The notes: generated by a model not told the origin, from the sequence alone. Counted from the stretch's first letter, positions 48,712 to 57,787 are shown. The stretch is DNA of 64,000 nucleotides from Penium margaritaceum (GCA_023375785.1 SZWC01000103.1:377592-441591), one strand, 5' to 3'. Numbers and translations: made by a program.

Positions 48712-49617
48712 CTAAGGTGGCTCAGAGGCAGTCGCGGTGCGATCCCGCAATATTTCATCGAACGTGGCACTGCGGCTCCGAACAATTTGTTCAGCCGTTG
48801 GGTCCCAGAGACGGTATGACTGGCTGTTGTCGTCGTAGCCCACGAGGATGCCTTTCTTGGTGTGGGAACCCAGTTTGTCGCGGGCTGACGGTGTGACCCA
48901 GGCATAGGCCGTACTGCCAAAGACTTTGAGATGGCCAACCTTGGGCTTACGGCCTGTCCAAGCTTTGTATGGAGTGCTTGTGCCTTTGAGGTGTTTGCAG
49001 GGAAGTCTGTTGAGGAGATAGCCTGCAGTATTGACCGCTTCGGCCCAAAAACCAGAGGGCAATCCCGCAGCATGAAGCATAGAGCGAGCTTTCTCCAACA
49101 GAGTACGATTCCTACGTTCAGCTTGCCCATTTTGCTGAGGTGTATGAGGTACAGTTCGCTGATGATGGATGCCGTGACTGGCATAAAAATATGCAAGGGC
49201 TTTATTCACAAACTCTCCTCCATTGTCGGATCGTACAGTCTTCACCCGTTTGTCAGTTGCATTCTCAACCAGTTTGATCCAGGTGATGATGTGATCGGCG
49301 GCTTCTGATTTATGTCGGAGAAAGCGGAGCCACACATGATGAGTGAAATCATCTAGATGGACAAGAAAGTAGTGCTTCCCTGAGATAGACGCATCCTTGA
49401 TACAGCATAGGTCCATGTGAACAAGGTGAAGCTTGTCAGATGCGCTGACGTTGGAATGTGTGGGGAAGGGTTCCTGAGTTTGCTTGCCAGCGAGGCAGCC
49501 TTCACAGCAGAAGTTGGTGGGTTTGGTAAGATTTGCGGGGAAGGAATCCACCAATTGTGCACTGACATGGACAGAAGAGTTCCAAAACCAACATGCCCAA
49601 AACGTTGATGCCAGAGA
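48712..49617 (-). pseudogene. Copia integrase (zinc-binding domain + rve core), C-terminally cut
   Basis: Integrase inserts element cDNA into the genome. The HHCC zinc domain starts with LWHQRFGHV near 49.61 kb and continues with CCEGCLAGK at about 49.50 kb, but a one-base frameshift at about 49560-49590 separates the two. The catalytic core in the downstream frame (from 49554) has HMDLCC, RSDNGGEF and QQNGQAERRNRTLLEK. The second Asp and the Glu are 35 residues apart, matching the DD35E rule. The frame ends in the sequence TASEPP; its stop codon is supplied by the first decamer. In an intact element the polyprotein would run on into reverse transcriptase. Confidence 0.9.
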
Positions 49618-50291
49618 ATGGAGAGAGAATCGTGTTGGACAGGTGGAGCAGGTGTGGAGCCAACTGCTGCCAGGGCAACTTCTGTAGTTCCTTCATCAGC
49701 TTCTGTGTCCAATGTTGGTAAAATGGTAAGGTTGCCTTCCCTCTTGGCCTCCGCCACAAATTTGCCACCCTTGGCATAGATTCTGTAGCTGTGTTCTGCT
49801 TAAAAAATAGCTCGACAGCCTTTGTCGTTACGTCTGGTAACAGATAGAAGATTTGCTGCAAGTTCTGGCACGAATAGGACATCAGAACAAATACGGGAGG
49901 CCACTTTGCCTTCAAAGGAGATAGAGACTCGTACTGTCCCAGCAACGATGGCAGGGATGATGCGGCCATCACCAAGTCGCACTGGCTTGGGTTTTTTGAA
50001 CTCTTTAAAATCCACAAACCAAGTGCGGTTGCAGGTCATGTGGCGGGTGGTGCCAGAATCAAGAATCCAGGCAAGAATGTCTGCGGCAAGGAGAAAGGCA
50101 CTGTCAATGGAGCACAACGCCAGTTCTTCCATGATGAAGTCAGCAGTGTTGGATGGTGATTGCTGGTTTGAAGTTGACAGGGATGGAGCTGTTGGTGTGT
50201 CATCAACAGAGNTTGGGGAGCTGGGAAGCGCGGTCGTCGCGGTTTGTCGCAATATCTGTTCAAGTGTCCAAACTGCTGGCAATTCCAGCAT
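49618..50291 (-). pseudogene. Copia aspartic protease and pre-integrase linker
   Basis: The frame from 50291 holds WILDSGTTRHMTCN at about 50.07-50.02 kb, the active-site DSG of a retroviral-type aspartic protease that matures the polyprotein. Downstream features such as LFVPELAANLLSVTRR are typical of copia elements. An in-frame TAA at 49800 interrupts the passage to the pre-integrase part (IYAKGGKFVAEAKREGN), which continues in the same frame. The stop could derive from a CAA codon by C-to-T change. The upstream zinc knuckle is in a different frame; the switch falls at the single N at 50212. Confidence 0.88.
50249..50290 (-). other. Copia gag CCHC zinc knuckle
   Basis: The minus strand encodes CWNCQQFGHLNRYC, a perfect CX2CX4HX4C knuckle used by gag nucleocapsid domains to bind element RNA. 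It lies in a frame different from both the gag body upstream (shift somewhere at about 50430-50480) and the protease downstream (shift at the N at 50212). It was found by translating the gap between the two open frames. Confidence 0.9.
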
Positions 50292-50292
50292 T

Positions 50293-51237
50293 TTACATAT
50301 TCAAAGCCTTTGCTGCCTGGTGCACCAGGTGGGATAATGCCGCTTTGAGAGTGAAGCCGCTGAGGAGGTTGTGAAGAAAAATGGGAATTTGCAATTCCTC
50401 CTTGTCCATGGCCTTGAAACCTGGGCCGATGGTTATGATGGTTTGATGTCCCATCCTGGCTGCCAGAGCTGCTTCAATGCCATCTGGAGTTTTGAGATAT
50501 TTTTCTTCTGCGCGCAATAGGGTCTCACAAGCACGTTCAAGGATTAGTTCGTATGCTCCAACTGGTGCTGGTGCTTGTGCTGGTACTGCTGGAGCTCCTT
50601 GATTTGCATTAGCTCCTGCTTGTCCTCCTGGCGCTGATAGGAGTCTGGCTGCTTCAAGAGTTTGTAGCCTTGAATCAAAGGTTGCCCCTTGTTCTTGAAA
50701 TGCCAGGAGTTGTTCAAATGTTGTGTCAAATCTGGTGGGTAGACTGGCAAACAACCATAGTACGACCACCTTTTCAGATAGCGCCTGTCCCATGGAGTTG
50801 ATTCTTTCAACAAGCTGCTTCAAATGTGTCACGTGGTCTTCCAGTCTGGTGGTGTCACTCATCTTCAGCTCACAGAACTGAATGAACAGGTTATGAAGTT
50901 TGGAGTCGCTGACTTTGTGATGACGTTGTCTTAAGGAAATCCATGCGATCATTGGATTCAAAGTGTCGTTGTTGTCTTTGATAAAAAATGTCAGTCTGTC
51001 TGAAAGTTGCATGGCCAGAATAGCGAAGGCCTGATCGCAGCGTCTCTTCCATTGTAATTTCTCTTCAGCAGTTGCGTTTGCATCAAGAGTTTCTTCAGGG
51101 GGATCTGAATCAACTCCCCATAATCCTTTGGCTAGGAACACCATCTTCATGTTGAATGCGAATTCGTTGTAGTCTGCTCCGTCAAATGGCTGTATCTTGA
51201 AGTGATCACCCATGACGCCTCCACTGAAGCTCGCCAT
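50293..51237 (-). pseudogene. Copia gag, UBN2-type capsid domain
   Basis: Gag forms the cytoplasmic particle that packages element RNA. I choose the ATG at 51237 (MASFSGGVMGDHFKIQPFDG); the open frame continues 22 codons upstream toward the primer site without a better start. The body shows the plant copia gag pattern: FDGADYNEFAFNMKMVF near the N-terminus, AWISLRQRHHKVSDSKL in the middle, and then MSDTTRLEDHVTHLKQLVER and LFASLPTRFDTTFEQLLAF. An Ala/Pro/Gln-rich linker follows at about residues 205-230. The last 50 or so residues of the open frame are out of frame with the true C-terminal part, because the knuckle is read in another frame. Confidence 0.88.
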
Positions 51238-51304
51238 GGATTCTGTTGTTGTCGTTAGATGGTAGGGAACAGCGCAACCAGTCTGCAAATTGTTTTGCGA
51301 CACA

Positions 51305-51319
51305 CCTGCTCTAATACCA
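51305..51319 (-). other. Copia primer-binding site (initiator Met tRNA)
   Basis: TGGTATTAGAGCAGG starts two bases after the LTR end. It matches the plant copia primer site TGGTATCAGAGC, complementary to the 3' end of initiator Met-tRNA, except for one C-to-T change. Minus-strand DNA synthesis would start here. Confidence 0.88.
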
Positions 51320-51321
51320 CT

Positions 51322-51894
51322 TGTTGTAAGCTATGATCGTTGAATGTCACAAAACAGATGCGAGACAGTGCAGAACCAAGTGCAGAATTAGTGAAGATCA
51401 ACACAGGCTCACTCAGCCAGATCTACACACTGCAATGAGAGAGAGGAAGGAAGTCTCTTTCATAAACTCCAAGTACTGGGTACAAAGCACCTTCAATCTA
51501 GGTAGACTAGAATAGAATAAAAGAGGAGAATGAGCCAGGCTAAATANGTTACTCTTCTTTATGCGGACGGACAGTCCGGTCACTTGTGGCTCAACTTCTG
51601 CCGAGTGTGCCACGTCGGCCTCCTGCTTAGGTACCACCCAAGCTTCCGCAACACCGAACCACTTGAAGTAAGTACGCAATAATCCACTGGATATATGTCA
51701 CGCGTCATCACTACACTTATCAAAATACAGGTACATCAGTGGGCAGGGGAGGCACGGCAATGTCCTCCCTTCTGACCCCGGGCACGGGTAGTTGATAGGG
51801 TAGAGTAGGTCACGGAGGGGCAGGGGAGAGGTGTCAGTACCTCTCCCCTGCCTCTCTGTGGTTTTTGCCTTTTTTGTGAAACTCATTTCCAACA
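51322..51894 (-). repeat. Copia 5' LTR (573 bp)
   Basis: The segment starts TGTTGGAAATG and ends ACTTACAACA on the minus strand, giving the canonical TG...CA with a 5-bp inverted end TGTTG/CAACA. It is followed at once by the primer site and preceded exactly by decamers. It contains a single N at 51547. It should hold the promoter and polyadenylation signals, but I could not fix a TATA box with confidence. There is no second LTR in the window to compare for an insertion age. Confidence 0.87.
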
Positions 51895-54800
51895 CGTGTA
51901 AGTGTGTGTAAGTGTGTGTAAGTGCGTGTAAGTGTGTGTAAGTGCGTGTAAGTGCGGTTTAAGTTTGTGTAAGTGCGTATAAGTGCGTGTAAGTGCGTGT
52001 CAGTGCGTGTAAGTACGGTTTAAGTGCGTTTAATCTCGTGTAAGTTTGTGTAAGTGGGTGTAAGTGCCTGTAAGTATGTGTAAGTGTGTGTAAGTGCGTG
52101 TAAGTGCATGTACGTGCGTGTAAGTGAATATAAGTGCGTGTAAGTGCGTGCAAGTATGTGTTAGTGCGTGTAAGTGCGTGTAAGTGCATGTAAGTGCGTG
52201 TATGTGCGTGTAATTTTGTGTAAGTGCGTATAAGTGCCTGTTAGTACGTATAAGTGCGTGTAAGTGCGTGTACGTGCGTGTAAGTGTGTGTAAGTGCATG
52301 TACATACGTATAAGTGCGTCTAAGTGTGTGTATGTTTGTGCAGGTGTGTGTAAGTGCGTGTAAGTGCGTGTCAGTGCGTGTAAGTGTGTGTAAGTGCGTG
52401 TAAGTGCGTGTACGTACGTGTAAGTGTGTGTAAGTACGTGTAAGTGCATGTAAGTACGTGTAAGTGCGTACAAGTTTGTGTAAGCGCGTGTAAGTGCGTG
52501 AAAGTGCGTGCAAGTACATGTAAGTACATGTAAGTACATGTAAGTGCGTGTAAGTGCGTGTAAATGCGTGGAAGTGTGTGTAAGTGCGTGTAAGTGCATG
52601 TAGGTATGTGGAAGTGCGTGTAAGTGCATGAAAGTTTGTGTAGGTGCGTATCAGTACGTGTAAGTGCGTGTAAGTATGTATAAGTGCGTGTAAGTGCGTG
52701 TAAGTACGTGTAAGTGGATATAAGTTTGTGTAAGTGCGTGTAAGTGTGTGTAGGTGCGTATCAGTACGTGTAAGTGCGTGTAAGTATGTATAAGTGCGTG
52801 TAAGTGCGTGTAAGTACGTGTAAGTGGATATAAGTTTGTGTAAGAGCGTGTAAGTGCATGTAAGTGCGTGTAAGTTCATGTAAGTGCTTGTAAATGTGTG
52901 TAAGATTGTGTAAGTGCGTGTAAGTGTGTGTAAGTGCTTGTAAGTGTGTGTAAGTGTGTATAAGTACCTGTAAGTGCGTGTAAGTACATGTAAGTGCGTG
53001 CAACTGTATAAGTGTGTGTAAGTGCGTGTTTGTGCGTGTAAGTGCGTGTAAGTGTGGATAAGTGCCTGTAAGTTAGTGTAAGTACGTGTAAGCATGTGTA
53101 AGTGCGAGTTCGTACGTGTAAGTGCCTGTAAGTGTGTGTAAGTGCGCGTAAGTGTGTGTAAGTGTGTGTAAGTGTGTGTAAGTGTGTGTAAGTGCATGTA
53201 AGTGCATGTAAGTACGTGTATGTGCATGAAAGTGTACGTAAGTGCGTGTAAGTGCGTGTAAGTGCATGTAAATGCGTGTAAGTTTGTGTTTGTGTATGTG
53301 CGTGAAAGTGTGTGTAAGTGTGTGTAAGTATGTGTAAGTACGTACAAGTGCGTGTCAGTGCGTGTAAGTGCGTGTAAGTGTGTGTAAGTGTGTGTAAGTA
53401 TGTGTAAGTACGTACAAGTGCGTGTCAATGCGTGTAAGTGCGTGTAAGTGCGTATATATATGTATAAGTGCGTATAAGTACGTATAAGTGCGTGTAAGTG
53501 TGTGCAAATGCGTGTAAGTGCGTGTAAGTCTGTATAAGTGCGTGTACTTGCGTGTAAGTGCGTGTAAGTGTGTGTAAGTGTGTATGTGTAAGTGCGTGTT
53601 AGTGCCTGTAAGTATGTGTAAGTGCGTGTAAGTTTGTATAAGTGCATGTAAGTTCGTGTAAGTGCGTGTAGGCATGTATAAGTACGACTTCGTGCATGTA
53701 AGTGCGTGTAAGTGCGTGTAAGTACGTGTAAGTGCGTATAAGTTCATGTAAGTACGTGTAAGTACGTATAAGTGCATATAAATGCGTGTAAGTGCGTGTA
53801 AGTATGTGTAAATGTGTGTAAGTATGTGTAAGTATGTGCTAGTGCGTGTAAGTGCGTGTAAGTGCGTGTAAGTGCGTGTAAGTATGTGTAAGTGCGTATA
53901 AGTGTGTGTCAGTGCGTGTAAGTACGTGTAAGTGTGTGTAAGTGCGTGTAAGTGCGTGTAAGTGTGTGTAAGTGCGTGTAAGTACGTGTAAGTGTGTGTA
54001 AGTGCGTGTAAGTGCGTGTAAGTACGTGTAAGTACGTGTAGGTGCGTGTAAGTGTGTGTAAGTGCGTGTAAGTGTGTGTAAGTGTGCATAAGTGCGTATA
54101 AGTGCGTGTCGATTCGTATAAGTCTGTGTAAGTCTGTGTAAGTGTGTTTAGGTATGTGTAAGTGCGTATAAGTACGTGTAAGTGCGTGTAAGTGCGTGTA
54201 AGTGTGTGTAAGTATATGTAAGTTTGTATAAGTGTGTATAAGTTTGTGTAAGTGTGTGTAAGTGCATGTAAGTGCGTATAAGTGTGTGTCTGTACGTGCA
54301 AGAGCATGTAAGTGTGTGTAAGTGTGTGTAAGTACAAGTAAGTCCGTGGAAGTACGTGTAAGTGTGATTAAATGCATGTAAGTACGTGAAAGTGAGTATA
54401 AGTGCGTGGAAGTGCGTGTAAGTATGTGTAAGTTCGTGTAAGTGCGTGTAAGTACGTGTAAGTGCGTCTAAGTGTGTGTAAGTGTGTGTAAGTGAGTATA
54501 AGTGCGGTTTAAGTTCGTGTGAGTACGTGTAAGTGCGTATAAGTACGTGTAAGTGCGTGTAAATGCGTGTAAATGTGTGTAAGTGTGTGTAAGTGCGTAT
54601 AGGTGCGTGTAACTTTGTGTAGGTGCGTGTAAGTATGTATAAGTACGTATAAGTACGTGTAAGTGTGTGTAAGTGTGTGCAAGTGCGTGCAAGTGTGTAC
54701 AATTGCGTGTAAGTACGTGTAAGTACGTGTAAGTGTGTGTAAGTGCGTGTAAGTGTGTGTAAGTACTCGTAAGCACGTGTAAGTGCGTGTAAGTGTGTGT

Positions 54801-55230
54801 AAGTGCATGTAAGTTTGTGTAAGTATGTGTGAGTGCGTGTAAGTGCGTGTAAGTGTGTGTAAGTGCGTGTAAGTGTGTGTAAGTACTCGTAAGCACGTGT
54901 AAGTGCGTGTAAGTGTGTGTAAGTGCATGTAAGTTTGTGTAAGTATGTGTGAGTGCGTGTAAGTGCGTGTATGTGCATGTAAGTGCATGTAAGTACGTGT
55001 AAGTGCGTGTAAGTACGTCTACATGTGTGTAAATGAGTGTATGTGCGTGTAAGTGCATTTAAGTGCATGTAGGTACGTCTAAGTACGTGTAAGTTTGTGT
55101 AAGTGGGTGTAAGTACGTGTAAGTGTGTGTAAGTATGTGTAAGTACGTGTAAGTGCGTGTAAGTGCATGTCAGTGCGTGTAAGTACTTGTAAGTTGATGA
55201 AAGTTTGTTTAAGAGCGTGTAAGTGCTTAT
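51895..55230. repeat. Decamer satellite array, block 3
   Basis: The third block of the 10-bp array runs from the copia LTR to the gypsy-like fragment. From about 52.2 kb it is a diverged copy of 42.1-45.1 kb. Local in-register duplications include 120 bp at about 52641 and 52761 and 120 bp at about 54721 and 54841. The last units (aagtttgtttaagagcg) match the uninterrupted paralogue near 45.1 kb. Confidence 0.96.
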
Positions 55231-55775
55231 AAGAACGTCATGTGGGGGATTCAGCTGATGGTTTGGGTATCGGTCCCATGGGGAGCTGCGGTCGATCATC
55301 TGTCGGAGTAGCTTGTGATCGTTCAGGGCATGGCTACTGGGGTGTCGGTGTGCAATCCATCAGCTCTTCTTCCTCGGCTTGTGGCGTAATCACGGGAGGG
55401 GCATCATTCTTGGGGATGCCATGATAGAATTCCTGGCTGCATGATCTTCAGCACGGGCTTCTTCCAGGGAGAAGGGGTGACCGAACTTTGTAGGCATTGA
55501 CGTCCTTGGGCCCACAATAAGAGCTGTATAGGTGGTATACCCTGATGAAGTTAACTGCATGACTCCGTCCGCATAGAACAGGCTTGCTTGTCAGGGGATG
55601 AGATAGTCCGTTGCTAGCAGGACATCGTAGGTGTAGGCCACCATGACCTGCACCCGCACAACTTTGTGGATGAGGCCCACCTGCAGAGGAAGGTCATCCA
55701 TGTACGACACTGTGTCCTGCGTCCATGTCGCCGTATGCATTCATGAACACCTTAGTTGTTGGTTAAATCTTCTGC
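55231..55775. other. Gypsy-like remnant, region after protease, no clear gene
   Basis: This stretch is non-array sequence with no long reading frame on either strand. On the minus strand short pieces such as GPKDVNAYKVRSP and CTPTPQ could be decayed polyprotein after the protease, but I find no reverse-transcriptase motif. It ends at the decamers. Confidence 0.5.
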
Positions 55776-55885
55776 TGCCAGCCGATTGCTTGCAGGACTT
55801 GAAGTGTCACCGTGGTATGGGTGGCGCCAAGGGCGATGATTGCTAGGAACTTCTTGCCACATATCCACACATAACAGCTAGCCAC
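55776..55885 (-). pseudogene. Retropepsin-like protease segment lacking the active-site Asp
   Basis: The minus strand reads CYVWICGKKFLAIIALGATH followed by TTVTLQVLQAIG. The pattern (hydrophobic-hydrophobic-x-x-GAT-x-T/S with a following helix ending in a Gly) is that of retrotransposon aspartic proteases, whose normal core is D-S/T/L-G-A. Here the expected Asp position holds Ala (GCC codon at about 55830). If the identification is right, the enzyme is dead. Only this short stretch is recognisable, so confidence is moderate. Confidence 0.55.
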
Positions 55886-55978
55886 TTCATGGTGGGGAGC
55901 TTGCGTTTGTGGTGGTGCAAGGGGCATGGGCCGCCACCCCCATGTGTCAGGTTCAGCTCTTTTGGCTACCCGGCTGAG

Positions 55979-56316
55979 TCAGTCATGTGGGGCCCGAGTG
56001 CAACTAAGGCGAATGCCGGCTGGTCGAAGCTTTTCGGCGTATTCCTGCAGAACCGCTGCAAGGTGGGATTTTGCTGTAGATACTCTCCCAAGGATATCTC
56101 CTAGAAGGGACGGTGGAAGGAGGTCAAGGCACTTGCCGTGGGATCGTCGCATGCTGAAGGCGCAAATATCACCCTCTGGCGACGTGGAGGCGTGGGACCC
56201 CTTGGAGGACACGTGTGCGGTTCAGGTGGGGGCTTCGGGTGCATCGCTGAAATCTGACGTGGTAACCGAGTCGAGCGCGCTTCGACACATGTTTGCAGGT
56301 CTGCTTCAGCCCGTTC
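55979..56316 (-). pseudogene. Decayed linker between gag knuckle and protease
   Basis: Broken minus-strand frames here include LDLLPPSLLGDILGRVSTAK and EYAEKLRPAG (open frame 56212-55979), which look like fragments of the gag-protease linker. No catalytic motif is present. Upstream, at 56317-56322, two adjacent stop codons (TAA TAG) interrupt the frame coming from the knuckle. Confidence 0.45.
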
Positions 56317-56920
56317 CTATTACTCTTTGTATTGGCGCATGCACTCATACATCTCCGCAATCGACCATCCTTCCATACCTTGTACGTGAGCCACCGTGAC
56401 CAGTTCCCGTTCTACAGCCGTCGGGGGAGTCTCCGAGGTCTGTTCTTCGGAGCGGGGAAGATCGAGCTTCACATTCCGTGCAGGCGCATCTGAGGTAGAT
56501 GGCTGAGTAGCAGCTGGTGTCTTTCCCGTCTCCCTCTGCTGCGCATACGCCTTCCATTGTGCCGGCCCATTGCCCACCGGACCAGAGGTACGCGCGGTGA
56601 TGTTGGGACCAACAGCTTGCCGTGCAGCGGCAGGTCCTGGTCCAACCGGTCCGCGTCATTGGTATTGTCCTCCTCTGGGTGGCACGCCTGGCATTGAGGT
56701 GCGATTGGGACATTCTCGGTGCCGATGGATGAATTCTACGCATCCATAGCAACTCCCAGGTGGGTAGTTATGGGGGTTCCTCGGGTTGGGTGTTCAAGCT
56801 CCTGTAGGCATGCGAATAGTGGGCGCCACATGTTCCTTAAGAGCAAACTGTTCTCGAGCCGCTTGTTGTTTGATTTCCCTTTACTGATGTTCTGCTTCCT
56901 TCTTGAGTGCATCCAGTGTG
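56317..56920 (-). pseudogene. Gypsy-like gag C-terminal region with CCHC knuckle
   Basis: A single minus-strand frame from about 56920 to 56317 contains a charged helix (STLDALKKEAEH), then CYGCVEFIHRHREC, a CX2CX4HX4C zinc knuckle at 56709-56750 that would bind element RNA, then a Gly/Pro/Arg-rich stretch and WKAYAQQRETGKTPAATQ. The frame is broken by TAA at 56881, TGA at 56794, TGA at 56656 and TAG/TAA at 56317-56322. Each could come from a Gln or Arg codon by one C-to-T change. The spacing of the knuckle is intact but its filler residues are unusual. Confidence 0.75.
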
Positions 56921-57406
56921 CTAAAATGTCGTAAATCCAAATGTGTTAGCGATCGCTGGGACAAGAGAGTCCCGGTAATACTCCTTAATCATGCGCAAGG
57001 GTATGTCGACACATCGCACCGAGATCTTGGTAAACTTGTCATTGTGTAACTTGATGTTTTCTCCACCCTTCATGCCGATGGTACTAATCTGGAGCTCTGC
57101 TTCTTCGAGGCTCATGAGGTCGAAACGCTTGGTCATCCTATTTGCCAGATCATCAAAGTCAGCAAAAGGACGTTCCTTATGCTATGCAGTGAACCACTCC
57201 AGAGCTTTCCCTTGTAGCGCTAGGTTCACTGCTGGGACAATGTAGTCAGGAGATAACAACCCATAATCGAGGCAAGTGCCCAACTTGAACAGCCACATGG
57301 CCGGGTCCTCCTCTGGTTCACCCTTGAAGACGTCGAGCTTTGGGAGAGTATAAGAAGCCTTTGTCGCTAGGTTCAAAGTCAGTTCATGTGGAGGCACCAT
57401 TAGCAC
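56921..57406 (-). pseudogene. Gypsy-like retrotransposon gag core
   Basis: Two consecutive open stretches in one frame are separated only by a TAG at 57182. The first reads YTLPKLDVFKGEPEEDPAMW and ends ALQGKALEWFTA. The second begins HKERPFADFDDLANRMTKRF and continues to IPLRMIKEYYRDSLVPAIAN. Together they match the retrotransposon gag family (an aromatic-rich W-x-F start, a trailing F-x-x-L-x-x-x-F, and a late Y-x-x-x-L/I-x-P-x-I motif). Gag builds the particle. The TAG could stem from CAG. Upstream, another in-frame TAG at 57407 separates it from a Pro/Arg/Gln-rich stretch (57787-57410). Confidence 0.78.
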
Positions 57407-57787
57407 CTACGCCCGTGGCGGGGCCCCCAGGTGGGATCGATGTGCTTGTACCAGGCCAACTGCCCTAGTACCAGCCGATGAAACGATTACTGCTCCCCTT
57501 GGTCGAGCATGTCCTACATCGGTTCCTCCCAGTCCAGAACGTCCCATGTGCTGTCTTGCTGAACGCGCTTGTACTCGCACAGTATACTGCTTGCCTACAT
57601 GAGCCACTGATCCTTGCCCAGGTCTGGTTGAACCACCCGTCATTCGGGGTCTTTGCTGGAGTCTTCCTGCCACAGGTATGATTAACGTCTTGCTTGGTTG
57701 ATGATGATATGATTGCATTTTTGACTGGACAGGTGGTACGGTATATTTGGTTGACGGAGCCCCTGTTAGGATGTGCGTGTCCCCCAA
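57407..57787 (-). pseudogene. Low-complexity linker ORF before gag core
   Basis: This is a 126-codon open stretch rich in Gly, Arg, Gln and Ser, with no domain I recognise. It is in the same frame as the gag core and separated from it by one TAG. It overlaps the end of the acidic ORF by 22 bases in another frame. A disordered linker of a gag polyprotein is the simplest reading. Confidence 0.4.

Larger units (their letters stand above)
38881..48715. repeat. Decamer satellite array, block 2
   Basis: The same 10-bp family as block 1 resumes at once after the hAT remnant. The first 1.7 kb is paralogous to 13.2-14.9 kb and the part from 42.1 to 45.1 kb is paralogous to 52.2-55.2 kb. Local in-register duplications are frequent, for example 120 bp at about 41764 and 41884, 60 bp at 43921, 80 bp at 44675, 120 bp at 45181 and 60 bp at 46561. 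The last units before the copia fragment are strongly diverged (gtgcgtcagagtttgtctaa). Confidence 0.96.
48716..51894 (-). mobile_element. Ty1/copia LTR retrotransposon, 5' half only
   Basis: On the minus strand the order is LTR (51894-51322), tRNA primer site (51319-51305), gag, CCHC knuckle, aspartic protease, pre-integrase domain and integrase core, which is the gene order of Ty1/copia. The integrase ends at the array boundary near 48716, and the reverse transcriptase, RNase H and 3' LTR are absent. The outer edge of the LTR abuts decamers precisely at 51894/51895, as expected of an insertion into the array. The opposite edge is a break, so no 5-bp target duplication can be seen. Frames are interrupted, so the copy is dead. 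Confidence 0.92.

Noticed and set aside
49353-50017. Separate genes in the overlapping frames of the copia pol region
   Set aside because: They are pieces of one polyprotein, or out-of-frame shadows of it, created by a stop, a frameshift and an N.
1-55230. Degenerate telomere array (ggtttaag resembles the plant telomere repeat)
   Set aside because: The unit is 10 bp, not 7 bp; ggtttaag occurs only sporadically as an 11-mer variant and never in tandem.
1-55230. G-quadruplex-forming array
   Set aside because: The + strand is GT-rich but lacks runs of three or more G; the unit has only isolated G residues.
1506-55299. Dozens of long minus-strand reading frames over the array encoding Thr/His/Leu/Tyr decapeptide repeats
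   Set aside because: They follow arithmetically from a 10-bp unit whose complement lacks stops. Overlapping frames in the same place encode the same peptide, there is no unique sequence, and starts are arbitrary ATGs from cat variants.
36335-57407. TAG read as sense codon in this organism
   Set aside because: TAG, TAA and TGA all interrupt the element frames, and frameshifts are present too. Decay explains this better than code reassignment.
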